Positions 23,196 through 31,068 of a stretch of 64,000 nucleotides of DNA are shown piece after piece. Every line of letters begins with the position of its first letter. Position 1 is the stretch's first letter. The notes under the pieces are model-generated. The model saw nothing but the letters and a program-made list of their open reading frames with translations. It was not told where the DNA came from and ran no database searches. The stretch covers positions 224,692 to 288,691 of the forward strand of contig NZ_LBMW01000004.1 in the NCBI RefSeq assembly GCF_026168105.1, in the 5' to 3' direction. The stretch comes from Streptomyces hygroscopicus (GTDB taxonomy: Bacteria; Actinomycetota; Actinomycetes; Streptomycetales; Streptomycetaceae). The position numbers and the translations under genes were made by a program.

Positions 23196-24577
23196 TGCCT
23201 GCTGTGAGCGTGCACCACACGCCGACTACGGATGCCGCCTGGGATGGTGGCGTTCAGGAAGGGAATCTGCGCGACGACTACACCCTCGCCGACCTGAAGG
23301 ACCTGTATGCGTGGGTGCCGGACGGCGAGGAGCCGAAGAAGTCGGAGTGCAAGTTCCCGCATCACATGGTTGGTTCGGATGGCAAGCCTGGCGCGGCGAA
23401 CGTGAAGGCCTGCCAGTCGGTGATCAGCGTGCTCAACGGCGGTATGGGTGGGGCGGACATCCCCGACTCGGATCGGCAGGGGGTGTACGACCACGTGGCT
23501 GCGCACCTGAAGGACGCGGGGGAGACCCCGGCGGAGCTGAAGTCGGCGCCGGCCGCGACCGCGGCTCGTGGCGCTGCCGCGTTCTTCGAGGCCGCGGGCG
23601 AGCGGTCGCTGTCGGATCGTGCGGTGCTGCCGCGTCAGGTGGAGCAGCGGTCACGCCCGTTCCGCGGGGTGGAGCTGCGCGCTCTGCCGGATGGCACGGG
23701 CGGCGAGAAGCTCGTCTTCGACGGTTACGCGTGCGTCACGGACGAGCCTTACGAGATGTGCGACTGGTTGGGCCCGTTCACGGAGGTGGTCCGGGCTGGC
23801 GCGTTCACGAAGACCCTGTCGGAGGGCGCCGACGTCCCCTTCAAGATCAATCATGAGGGGATGACGCTCGCGCGGACCAAGAGCGGCACGATGCGCCTCG
23901 CCGAGGACACCACCGGCCTGCACGTGGAAGCCGACCTCGACCCGTCGAACCCGCAGGTGCAGGCGCTGCGCAGCGCGATGGACCGCGGCGACATCGATGA
24001 AATGAGTTTCGCTTTCTGGGTGACCCGCCAGACGTGGTCCCCGGACTTCGAGCAGCGGGACATCCTCGAAGTGAACTTGAACAAGGGGGATGTGTCGGCC
24101 GTGAACTATGGTGCGAACCCGGCGACCGCGGGGGCGGTGCTGCATGCGCGGGAGTTGCAGGCACACCTGGAGCGGCTGCCCGCCGACGAGCGTAAGCAGG
24201 TGTTCGACCGTCTGGCCCGCGAGTTCGACCAGGGCCCGGTCGTCCTGGCCACGCGTGCGGAGAAGGTCGAGTGGCTGCAGGAGCGGTTCGCGGAGATCCG
24301 GGCGGGGAAGGCGCTGTCGGCGGCGACGATGGACACGCTGCAGAAGGTCCTCAACCTGGTTGCCGCGGCCGATGACGCCGTGGATGAGGCGCAGGTTGTG
24401 CTGTCGGATCTGATGGGTGTCCCGAACCCCGACGACGACGAGGACGAGCCGGGCGACGGCACGGGCGGCGAGCCGGACGGCGGCGAGGCAGGCCAGCAGG
24501 CCAATGCGGCGCCGGTGGCGGACCTCGACCTGTTCGCGGCCCGCAAGCGGCGCCTCTCCCTCACCAGCGGCCAGTGA
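23195..24577 (+). CDS. HK97-type prohead protease with N-terminal extra domain
   Basis: 460 residues. Residues 1-110 form an extra domain (AWDGGVQEGNL, then FPHHMVGSDG, YDHVAAHLKDAG) found on some phage proteases. The protease core follows: FDGYACVTDEPYE, PFKINHEGM with the catalytic His region, MSFAFWVT and VSAVNYGANP holding the Ser. The C-terminal part is helical and acidic (PDDDEDEPGDG), scaffold-like. The enzyme trims the capsid delta domain and scaffold during head maturation. Confidence 0.9.
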   Translation: MPAVSVHHTPTTDAAWDGGVQEGNLRDDYTLADLKDLYAWVPDGEEPKKSECKFPHHMVGSDGKPGAANVKACQSVISVLNGGMGGADIPDSDRQGVYDHVAAHLKDAGETPAELKSAPAATAARGAAAFFEAAGERSLSDRAVLPRQVEQRSRPFRGVELRALPDGTGGEKLVFDGYACVTDEPYEMCDWLGPFTEVVRAGAFTKTLSEGADVPFKINHEGMTLARTKSGTMRLAEDTTGLHVEADLDPSNPQVQALRSAMDRGDIDEMSFAFWVTRQTWSPDFEQRDILEVNLNKGDVSAVNYGANPATAGAVLHARELQAHLERLPADERKQVFDRLAREFDQGPVVLATRAEKVEWLQERFAEIRAGKALSAATMDTLQKVLNLVAAADDAVDEAQVVLSDLMGVPNPDDDEDEPGDGTGGEPDGGEAGQQANAAPVADLDLFAARKRRLSLTSGQ

Positions 24578-24843
24578 TGCGCACCGTGCGCCTTCGCGTA
24601 TCCGTCGAGGTCGACGAGGACTTCCGCGAGCGGGGCCTGGACCTGCTGGACTGCGAGGTCGTGAGCCGGGAGCAGGACCCGAACGCGCCCTGCTACATCT
24701 ACACGCTGACGGCGCCGTCCCACGCGCCGGATGACGCCGTGGAGATGTCGCCGATCTTCAGTCGGGCCATCGACGGCACGGTCACCCTGCTGTCCTACGA
24801 CTGGCTACGCGCAGACGGCAGCCACTGCGAGCGCACCGTCTGA
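24577..24843 (+). CDS. Small hypothetical protein
   Basis: 88 residues; ATG overlaps the protease stop. A mostly beta protein (VRLRVSVEVDEDFRE, PCYIYTLTAPSHAP) without clear motif. Its last 49 bases overlap the end of a leftward gene. Unknown function. Confidence 0.55.
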   Translation: MRTVRLRVSVEVDEDFRERGLDLLDCEVVSREQDPNAPCYIYTLTAPSHAPDDAVEMSPIFSRAIDGTVTLLSYDWLRADGSHCERTV

Positions 24844-25049
24844 GCATCCCCGTCCCCAGGCGCCATAAGGCACTTGCGGATCTTGCCGCTGATGACGTCG
24901 TAGTAGCTGGTCCCGCAGCCGTTGCGGCAGAGCAGCGTGCGATCTCTCCAGTCGTCCTCGTAGGTGAAGCCGTGCGCCTCGCGAATGTCCCGGTCATCGG
25001 GGTCTTCGCTCATTAGCCGTTCCATCTCTTCAAAGCTCAAGTCGCCCAT
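24795..25049 (-). CDS. Small antisense zinc-ribbon-like protein
   Basis: 84 residues leftward from ATG 25049. Acidic start (MGDLSFEEMERLMSEDPDD), then LLCRNGCGTSYYDVISGKIRKC, three Cys able to bind zinc. It sits between the protease and capsid genes on the opposite strand, a common place for small moron genes. Coding potential looks real because the composition is protein-like, but overlap with the gene above lowers certainty. Confidence 0.5.
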   Translation of the reverse strand: MGDLSFEEMERLMSEDPDDRDIREAHGFTYEDDWRDRTLLCRNGCGTSYYDVISGKIRKCLMAPGDGDAQTVRSQWLPSARSQS

Positions 25050-25091
25050 GGGTCAACGGTAACGACCTGCGCGCCACCACCCCACAGACCA

Positions 25092-25120
25092 CCCCGGAGC
25101 CGTTTTGTTTCCGGGGTTTT
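25092..25120 (+). terminator. Terminator ahead of the capsid gene
   Basis: Arms CCCCGGA (25092-25098) and TCCGGGG (25110-25116), then TTTT. The loop itself is T rich. It separates the packaging transcript from the capsid transcript. Confidence 0.75.
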
Positions 25121-25237
25121 CGCCTGCCCGGCTTCGCGCCGGAGCCCGCGCCGGGCCCCTGATCAGGGCACCACCCGGGCCACCACCCGTCACCACGGCA
25201 GGCACGCCAACCGGAAGATCCAACAAGGAGAGCACCC

Positions 25238-26596
25238 GTGAACAAGCGGGAAATGATCCAGGCTCTCCAGGAGAAGCGTGCCGAGCTGAGCAAGACTCTC
25301 GACACCATCCTGGAGACCGTCCAGAAGGAAGAGCGCACCGCGCTCAACGACGACGAGAAGACCAGCTTCGACGGCGCCGAGACGGAGATCCGCGAGATCG
25401 ACGCTCGGGTGAAGGAGCTCGACGAGCAGATCCGCGCCGACGAGGCCGCTGCCGAGGTGTCCAAGCGGTACAGCGCCGGCCGGGCGCAGGTGACCGACCC
25501 GCAGGTGTACACGCGGCGGGCGACCGGACCCTCCTACTTCCGGGACCTGTACCTGGCCCGGCAGAAGGGTGACCGTGAGGCGCTGGAGCGTCTCGACCGC
25601 AACAACCGGATGGTCGCCGACGCCAAGGCGAAGGAGCAGCGCGCCATCTCCACCGGCTCCGGTGCTGGCGGTGAGTTCGTACCGCCTTTGTGGATGGAGC
25701 AGGAGTTCGTCAAGCTGGCGCGTCCGGGCCGGATCACGGCGAACCTGTGCCGTCAGGGCGATGTGCCGCCCGGGACCGACAGCATCAACATCCCGAAGAT
25801 CAACACTGGTACGGCGACCGCCGTGCAGGCCACACAGAACTCCGGTGTGCAGCAGACCGACATGGCCACCACGTCGGTGAGCTCCCCGGTCGTGACCATC
25901 GCCGGTGGCCAGACTGTCAGCCTCCAGTTGATCGAGCAGTCGCCGCTGTCGATCGACGAGGTTGTGCTGGGGGACTTGGCGGCCGATTACGCCAAGCAGG
26001 TCGACACTCAGGTCCTCAAGGGCACCGGCTCTTCCGGGCAGGTCACCGGCATGCTCACCCTGTCGGGCACCACGAGCGTGGCGTGGACGCAGGCCACCCC
26101 GGCGCTCGGCGGGGCCGGCGGCATGTACGGGGCGATCGCGAACGCGATCCAGCAGATCCACACGTCCCGGTTCCTTCCGCCGACCGCGATCATCATGCAT
26201 CCGCGGCGGTGGGCGTGGGCGGAAGCCCAGTCCGACTCGACCGGCCGCCCGCTGGTCGTGCCCGACTCCGGTGGCGCGTTCAACGCGGCGGGCAACCTCG
26301 ACGGCCAGGTGTCGGAGGGCCGCGTCGGGCGCATGCTGGGCCTGCCCGTGTACGTCGACAGCCTGATCCCCACCAACGGGGGTGCAGGCACCAACCAGGA
26401 CACGATCATCGTTGGAAAGCTCGATGATGTGTGGCTGTGGGAGGGCCAGGTCCGCGCGGAAGCCTTCCAGCAGACCTACGCCAATCAGCTTTCAGTGTTC
26501 GTCAGGCTGTACAACTACGTCGCGTTCCAGGCCGGTCGCTACGCACCGGCAACCGGCCTCGTGACGGGTACGGGCGCCGTCACCCCGGCGTTCTGA
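25238..26596 (+). CDS. Major capsid protein (HK97 fold)
   Basis: 452 residues from GTG 25238 with RBS AAGGAG. Residues about 1-100 are a coiled-coil delta/scaffold domain (QEKRAELSKTLDTI, EIDARVKELDEQI) removed by the protease. The rest is the HK97 fold with STGSGAGGEFVPP, a long E-loop region, a spine helix and LPPTAIIMHPRRWAWAEAQ near the P-domain. It forms the icosahedral shell. It has its own terminators before and behind, which suits very high expression. Confidence 0.95.
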   Translation: MNKREMIQALQEKRAELSKTLDTILETVQKEERTALNDDEKTSFDGAETEIREIDARVKELDEQIRADEAAAEVSKRYSAGRAQVTDPQVYTRRATGPSYFRDLYLARQKGDREALERLDRNNRMVADAKAKEQRAISTGSGAGGEFVPPLWMEQEFVKLARPGRITANLCRQGDVPPGTDSINIPKINTGTATAVQATQNSGVQQTDMATTSVSSPVVTIAGGQTVSLQLIEQSPLSIDEVVLGDLAADYAKQVDTQVLKGTGSSGQVTGMLTLSGTTSVAWTQATPALGGAGGMYGAIANAIQQIHTSRFLPPTAIIMHPRRWAWAEAQSDSTGRPLVVPDSGGAFNAAGNLDGQVSEGRVGRMLGLPVYVDSLIPTNGGAGTNQDTIIVGKLDDVWLWEGQVRAEAFQQTYANQLSVFVRLYNYVAFQAGRYAPATGLVTGTGAVTPAF

Positions 26597-26607
26597 TCAA
26601 GGACCGT

Positions 26608-26643
26608 GAGAGGAGCAGCCCTTCGGGGTTGCTCCTCTCGCTT
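26608..26643 (+). terminator. Strong terminator with UUCG loop behind the capsid gene
   Basis: 14-bp arms GAGAGGAGCAGCCC (26608-26621) and GGGTTGCTCCTCTC (26626-26639), one G-T pair, around the very stable TTCG tetraloop. A GCTTT follows. It may attenuate transcription so capsid is made in excess. Confidence 0.85.
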
Positions 26644-26663
26644 TCCCGGAAGGGGTACCGCTG

Positions 26664-26993
26664 GTGTTCACGCTGGTTTCGTCTGCGGCGCGCACGACGA
26701 ACGGGAATTCGGGTCCGCTGCAGCTTGGTGGCGCGTTCGACAACATCACGCTGGAAGTGATCGTGTCCGCCGTGTCGGGCACGACACCCTCGATGGCGCT
26801 GTCGGTGCAGTGGTCCGTCGACGGCACGGACTTCGGGCCGGTTGACGGTACCGCGGACACGTTCGCGGCGATCACCGCCGCGGGGAACGTCGTCAAGGAA
26901 CTGCCGGTGCGGGCCCCCTACATGCAGATCTCGTGGACGCTGACCGGCACGACCCCGAGCTTCACGTTCGCGGTCGACGCGGCAACCGACTGA
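26664..26993 (+). CDS. Capsid-associated or head decoration-like protein
   Basis: 109 residues from GTG 26664 with RBS GGAAGGGG. A beta-sandwich type sequence with regular strands (TLEVIVSAVSG, SMALSVQWSVDG, PYMQISWTLTG), typical of small decoration proteins encoded just behind the capsid gene. No specific family recognised. Confidence 0.6.
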   Translation: MFTLVSSAARTTNGNSGPLQLGGAFDNITLEVIVSAVSGTTPSMALSVQWSVDGTDFGPVDGTADTFAAITAAGNVVKELPVRAPYMQISWTLTGTTPSFTFAVDAATD

Positions 26994-27004
26994 GGAAGGA
27001 ACCT

Positions 27005-27280
27005 ATGTACTACAACCCGATCAACTATGCGCGGGGGCTCCTCGACGCGTATGCGATGGCGGAGAGGTCCGGCAACAAGGACGCTGCAGCGCAGAACCGC
27101 GCCGAGCTGGAGGCGGTGGCCGGCGAGGTGACGAAGGTGGATGCGGCGTCGCTGGACGATGACTCGCGCCGTCTCCTCGAGGAGGTCCGGGCCGGCATGA
27201 ACGACGTGCTGGGCTCGAAGAAGGCTGCATCCCCGCGGAATGCGAAGGCGGCTGAGGCGCCGGAGAAGACCACGAAGTAG
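27005..27280 (+). CDS. Small head protein of unknown role
   Basis: 91 residues with RBS GAGGAAGG. Starts MYYNPINYARGLLDAY and is helical and charged, with a Lys/Ala-rich tail. Such proteins lie between capsid and head-tail connector genes in actinophages; function unknown. Confidence 0.6.
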   Translation: MYYNPINYARGLLDAYAMAERSGNKDAAAQNRAELEAVAGEVTKVDAASLDDDSRRLLEEVRAGMNDVLGSKKAASPRNAKAAEAPEKTTK

Positions 27281-27304
27281 CCGACGGCTAGCAGGGAGGG
27301 GGCG

Positions 27305-28192
27305 GTGGTGGCGCAGACGATTTATTACGTCGGCCAGGATGTTGGTGTGACGACGACCGTCCTCGACGACGACGGGAACCCAGCCCTCGGTGCGGTGTCG
27401 GTGACGTTGTCGGTGACGGACCCGTCTGGGGCGGTGACGACTCCAGCGACGGTGTCGATGGGGTCGGGCGTGTATGCGGCGGTGGTGCCGTCGGTGGCGG
27501 CCGAGGGCGTCTGGCTGTACCGGTGGACGGCGTCCGGTACCGGTATCGGCTTCGTGGACGAGGGCCAGTTCCAGGTGCGTCCGATGGGCGTTGAGCAGTT
27601 GGTGGACATTGCGAGTGTCCGCGCGCACCTGAACATGCCGGACACGTCGCAGGACGATGAGCTGCAGGGGTTCATTCTGGCTGCGGCGGATCTGGCGCGG
27701 GATGTGGTGGGTCCGGTGTTGCCGGAGCAGCACACCCAGGTTTTCGACGGCGGGGTGACCACGGTCGTCCCGGACTGGCTGCCGCTCGCGTCGGTCCAGT
27801 CGGCGACGGAGTACTACGGGCTGTCGGCGTTCCCGCTGACCGAGCAGGCCCTCGGCAGCCAGATGAACGCCTTCGCGTTCACCGCGGACTACAGCACGGG
27901 GCAGATCACCAGGCGGACGTTCGGGGGTGAGCCTGCGATGTTCGCGGTCGGCGCGAAGAACATCAAGCTGGTGTACACGGCGGGGCGCGGCGGCACGGTG
28001 CCCTATGCGGTGCGGCTGGGCGCGCTGGAGCTGATCCGGCACTTGTGGCAGCTCACCCAGCAGGGTTTGCGGCCGAGGCTCGGGCCGCAGGGCTTGGATG
28101 AGGACAGCCGCCTGGTGCCGTCGGGGTTCGCCCTGCCGCAGCGTGTGCTGGAACTATGGCAGCCGTCCAAGCGGCCCCCGGGGATCGCCTGA
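27305..28192 (+). CDS. Head-tail connector protein fused to a beta domain
   Basis: 295 residues from GTG 27305. Residues 1-95 form an immunoglobulin-like beta domain (VTTTVLDDDGNPA, GVYAAVVPSVAAEGVWLYRW); residues 100-295 show the helical connector fold (gp6/gp15-like) with LVDIASVRAHLNMPDTSQDDELQG and a late YAVRLGALELIRHLWQ. It joins portal to tail. The extra N-terminal domain may decorate the neck. Confidence 0.8.
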   Translation: MVAQTIYYVGQDVGVTTTVLDDDGNPALGAVSVTLSVTDPSGAVTTPATVSMGSGVYAAVVPSVAAEGVWLYRWTASGTGIGFVDEGQFQVRPMGVEQLVDIASVRAHLNMPDTSQDDELQGFILAAADLARDVVGPVLPEQHTQVFDGGVTTVVPDWLPLASVQSATEYYGLSAFPLTEQALGSQMNAFAFTADYSTGQITRRTFGGEPAMFAVGAKNIKLVYTAGRGGTVPYAVRLGALELIRHLWQLTQQGLRPRLGPQGLDEDSRLVPSGFALPQRVLELWQPSKRPPGIA

Positions 28193-28644
28193 TGTGGGCG
28201 TCGACGACCCCGGCCGCTATCGCCGGGCTGGTGGATGTGCTGCGCCGTGACCCTGACCTGACGGCGACGACCGTCTTTGACGGGCCGCAGGCGACGGGCT
28301 GGTCCGGCACGGAGGCCATCACGGTCGGCTACACCGACGAGGAAACTTCGCACAGTGTTGACGGCAGTGTGATCGGGGAGGGGTTGGCGCTGTCGCCGAC
28401 CCGGGAGCAGTACACGATCCAGTGCGCCATCTGGGTGCTGAATGGGTCGGCGGACATTACGGCAGCCCGTGAGCGGGCGTATGCGGTGCTGGCCGTGGTG
28501 GGCGGGGCGCTGACGTCGGACCAGACTTTGGGAGGGGCGGTGGCTGCGGCCAGACTGGCGGCTGTAGCGCTGCAACAGGAGCAGACCCAGCAAGGCGCCG
28601 TCGCGAGCATCTTCTTCGGCGTGGAGGTCGACACGTACACCTAG
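28192..28644 (+). CDS. Tail terminator/neck-type protein
   Basis: 150 residues; ATG overlaps the connector stop. Pattern of a short alpha/beta protein with VDVLRRDPDLT, TVFDGPQATGW and EQYTIQCAIWVLNGS, close to tail completion proteins that cap the tail tube. The stop overlaps the stop of a convergent small gene. Confidence 0.65.
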   Translation: MWASTTPAAIAGLVDVLRRDPDLTATTVFDGPQATGWSGTEAITVGYTDEETSHSVDGSVIGEGLALSPTREQYTIQCAIWVLNGSADITAARERAYAVLAVVGGALTSDQTLGGAVAAARLAAVALQQEQTQQGAVASIFFGVEVDTYT

Positions 28645-28886
28645 CGGGTGCTGCGGTAGCCCTTCCGGATTCCGCGGCCCATCGCGCCGAGGAACTGCGC
28701 GATGAACGCGACCGCGACCATCGTTACCGCGACGTAGAGCAGGAACAGGACGGCGTCGCCAACCCACAGCAGGAACGTCAGCACGTCTCCGATCAGGCCG
28801 CCGCGTAGTTCGCCGACGTGACTGGTCGTGGCGTAATGCCACATCCATGTCGGAACGGTGACGAACCAGAAGTGCACAACCGGCAT
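28641..28886 (-). CDS. Small antisense membrane protein
   Basis: 81 residues leftward from ATG 28886, preceded by AAGGGGGGC. Two hydrophobic segments (FWFVTVPTWMW and VLTFLLWVGDAVLFLLYVAVTMVAVAF) and a basic end RGIRKGYRSTR. It is wedged between two tail genes on the other strand and shares stop-codon bases with the gene at 28192. A moron or immunity-type membrane protein is possible. Confidence 0.6.
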   Translation of the reverse strand: MPVVHFWFVTVPTWMWHYATTSHVGELRGGLIGDVLTFLLWVGDAVLFLLYVAVTMVAVAFIAQFLGAMGRGIRKGYRSTR

Positions 28887-28957
28887 CAAAGCCCCCCTTT
28901 ATTTCGCGGGCATCGTCGCGCTGCTGCGGCGCGCCGTCAAGCTGAACAGGAGTATCG

Positions 28958-29284
28958 ATGGCCACCCTTGCCCCGCAGTCTGTGCCGCTGGCCGGACTGT
29001 CCCCGACCTATGCCGCCGCCTCGGCGGGCGGTGACGCTGCCGTCACGGGCAGCGGCCTCGTGCTGCACGTAAAGAACGGCGACGCCGCATCCCACACGGT
29101 GACGCTGGTGACGCCGGGTACCGAGCACGGCCTGGCCATCGCCGACCGGGCAGTGACCGTCGCCGCCAGCGGCTCGCAGTTCATCCCGCTGTCCGACGAC
29201 TACAAGGATCCGTCGACGGGCCTCGCCTCGATCACCTACGACGCCGTCACCTCCGTCACGGTCGCTGTGCTGCGGGTGCCGTGA
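28958..29284 (+). CDS. Structural-type beta protein
   Basis: 108 residues. Gly/Ala/Val rich with regular strands (GSGLVLHVKNGDAASHTVTL, GLASITYDAVTSVTVAVLRVP), similar in form to phage head-fibre or decoration proteins. The stop overlaps the next ATG. Exact role unknown. Confidence 0.6.
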   Translation: MATLAPQSVPLAGLSPTYAAASAGGDAAVTGSGLVLHVKNGDAASHTVTLVTPGTEHGLAIADRAVTVAASGSQFIPLSDDYKDPSTGLASITYDAVTSVTVAVLRVP

Positions 29285-29529
29285 TGGATGTCGTCCGCAT
29301 GGTGCACCCCAACCTGCCCGGCCGGACCGCCGAGGTGCCCGCCTCCTCCGTGCCGCAGCACCGCCGCGCCGGATGGGAGATCGCACCCGAATCCCCGCCG
29401 CCCGCAGAGACCGCCGAGGCCACCAGCAAGCCGCGCAGGCGGCCCACCGCACCAGAGCCGAAGCACGACAGCCCCAGCAAGAAGGACGACACCAAGCCCG
29501 ACACCGGGCCCGAACGGAGTGATCACTGA
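29284..29529 (+). CDS. Small Pro/Lys-rich tail-region protein
   Basis: 81 residues; ATG overlaps the previous stop. Starts with VVRMVHPNLPGRTAEVPA, a short motif common in phage proteins of this slot, then a disordered Pro/Lys/Asp tail. Its stop overlaps the tail tube ATG. Function unknown. Confidence 0.6.
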   Translation: MDVVRMVHPNLPGRTAEVPASSVPQHRRAGWEIAPESPPPAETAEATSKPRRRPTAPEPKHDSPSKKDDTKPDTGPERSDH

Positions 29530-30038
29530 TGGCCGGTACTCCGCTGACCGCGACCAAGCGCTACATCCGGCCCGGAGTCACCCAGATCCTCTGGGTGCCC
29601 TCCGGCGGCATCTCCAACATCAAGGCGCCCACGCGCGCCGAACTCGACGCCGGCACCGACCTGACCGGCGACGTCGCCGACTACGCCGGTTTTGAACTCG
29701 CCTCCGATTTCGTCGACACCCCCGACCTCGGCTCCCGGTTCATCTCCCAGATCACCGGGCAGATCAAGCCGCCCAACTCGCAGATCACGTTCTGGGCGGA
29801 TGACGCATCGGCCGACGTGCGGACCCTCCTGCCGCAGAACACGACGGGCTACATCGTGGTCTTCCCCGAAGGCGACGGGAAGGCGCCCGGGGCGACCGTG
29901 AAGGGCACGCTGATGGACGTGTGGCCAGTGAAGGTCGGCTCGGAGGCGATGACGGGCAAGGCCACCGACCCGGGCCAGCGCATCGTGGCGTTCGCGACGA
30001 CCGACGAGCCCGCGATCAACGTCACCATTCCGACCTGA
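29529..30038 (+). CDS. Major tail tube protein
   Basis: 169 residues. Siphophage tail tube layout with GGISNIKAPTRAELDAGTDLTG, then ISQITGQIKPPNSQITFWAD and a central TGYIVVFPEGDG, matching short actinophage tube proteins. It polymerises in hexameric rings around the tape measure. Placed two genes before the tail chaperones, as usual. Confidence 0.85.
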   Translation: MAGTPLTATKRYIRPGVTQILWVPSGGISNIKAPTRAELDAGTDLTGDVADYAGFELASDFVDTPDLGSRFISQITGQIKPPNSQITFWADDASADVRTLLPQNTTGYIVVFPEGDGKAPGATVKGTLMDVWPVKVGSEAMTGKATDPGQRIVAFATTDEPAINVTIPT

Positions 30039-30529
30039 TGGCGCGCCCGCCGCTGGAGGTGGAGGTGCGCGGCGGTCGCGAACTGGCGCGCATTTCCAGG
30101 GAGTTGCGGCGCATGGGCGACGGCAAGCAGCTCAAAGCTGAGTTCGGCCGCGAGCTGCGTGCGGTGGCGGCGCCGCTGGTGCCCGCCGTGCGGGCTTCCA
30201 TCAAGGCCATCCCTGCCGACAGCGGGCATCACTCGGGTCTGCGGGCCCGTCTCGCGCGGGCCACACGGCTGCAGGTCCGCACTGTCGGCAAGCAGGCCGG
30301 TGTGTCGATCCAGGTCGACGGCCGCAAAATGCCCAACCACCAAAAGGCCCTGCAGGCGTACATGGAGGGCCTCAAGCGGCCCTGGCGCCACCCGGTGTTC
30401 GGGAACACCAACGTGTGGGTGAAGCAGGAGCCGCACCCCTACTTCTACAAGACCGTCCGCCCGCTTGGCGGCGCCTCCCGGGTCGCAGTGAACCGCGTCC
30501 TCGACAAAACCGCCCAGAAGATCACCTAG
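30038..30529 (+). CDS. HK97 gp10-like tail component
   Basis: 163 residues; ATG overlaps the tail tube stop. Basic protein with VEVRGGRELARISRELRRMG and a late KMPNHQKALQAYMEGLKRPWRHPVFG, characteristic of gp10/tail-component (neck) proteins. Usually encoded before the tube gene; here it comes after it, a local order change. Confidence 0.75.
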   Translation: MARPPLEVEVRGGRELARISRELRRMGDGKQLKAEFGRELRAVAAPLVPAVRASIKAIPADSGHHSGLRARLARATRLQVRTVGKQAGVSIQVDGRKMPNHQKALQAYMEGLKRPWRHPVFGNTNVWVKQEPHPYFYKTVRPLGGASRVAVNRVLDKTAQKIT

Positions 30530-30544
30530 GAAATGAGAACCCTC

Positions 30545-30970
30545 ATGCTGTCCCGCGACCAGATCCTCAACGCCAGCGACCTCACCATCCGGGAAGTGCC
30601 TGTCCCGGAGTGGGGCGGAACGGTGCACCTCAAGGCCCTCACCGGGCGGGAGCGGGACGCGTGGGAGGCATCCAACCGGATCCTGCGCGGCAGCGACTGG
30701 ATTCCGCAGCCCGTCGGCGCCCGCGCCCGTCTCCTGGTGCGCGCGATCGTCGACGAAACCGGTCAGCGGATCTTCGAAGACAAGGACGCTGCAGCGCTCG
30801 GCGAGAAGTCGGGCAGCGTCATCGACCGCCTCTTCGACATCGCCGCGGAACTGTCCGGCGTGCAGGACAGCGCGGTCGAAGAGGCGGCGGGAAACTCCGA
30901 GGCCGCCCTGAGCGGCTCTTCTACTTCCGACTCGCCCGAGAACTCGGCTGCACTGTCGATGAGCTACTAA
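30545..30970 (+). CDS. Tail assembly chaperone (G-like)
   Basis: 141 residues from ATG 30545. MLSRDQILNASDLTIREVPV and LKALTGRERDAWEA are the usual start of XkdN/gpG-like tail chaperones, which coat the tape measure. The zero-frame product ends in a Ser-rich tail just behind a slippery site at 30889. An ATG at 30533 could add four residues. Confidence 0.85.
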   Translation: MLSRDQILNASDLTIREVPVPEWGGTVHLKALTGRERDAWEASNRILRGSDWIPQPVGARARLLVRAIVDETGQRIFEDKDAAALGEKSGSVIDRLFDIAAELSGVQDSAVEEAAGNSEAALSGSSTSDSPENSAALSMSY

Positions 30971-31068
30971 GCCGCATCTCCAGCGCCGAACTCACCGAGT
31001 GGATGGCGTTCTTCCAGATCGAAAGCGAGCGGCGCGCCGCTGAACGCGAAAGTGATGGGGGTGCGTGA
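30545..31068 (+). CDS. Tail chaperone G-T fusion made by -1 frameshift
   Basis: The heptamer GGGAAAC at 30889-30895 stands exactly in the phase X-XXY-YYZ (codons GGA AAC in frame). A -1 slip there joins 117 residues of G to 57 residues of the other frame (LFYFRLARELGCTVDELLSR to ESERRAAERESDGGA), total 174. The T part carries the FRLARELG...EWMAFFQIE signature of the extended chaperone. Lambda and many siphophages make the longer protein in this way; the frameshift product recruits tube protein to the tape measure. Confidence 0.85.
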
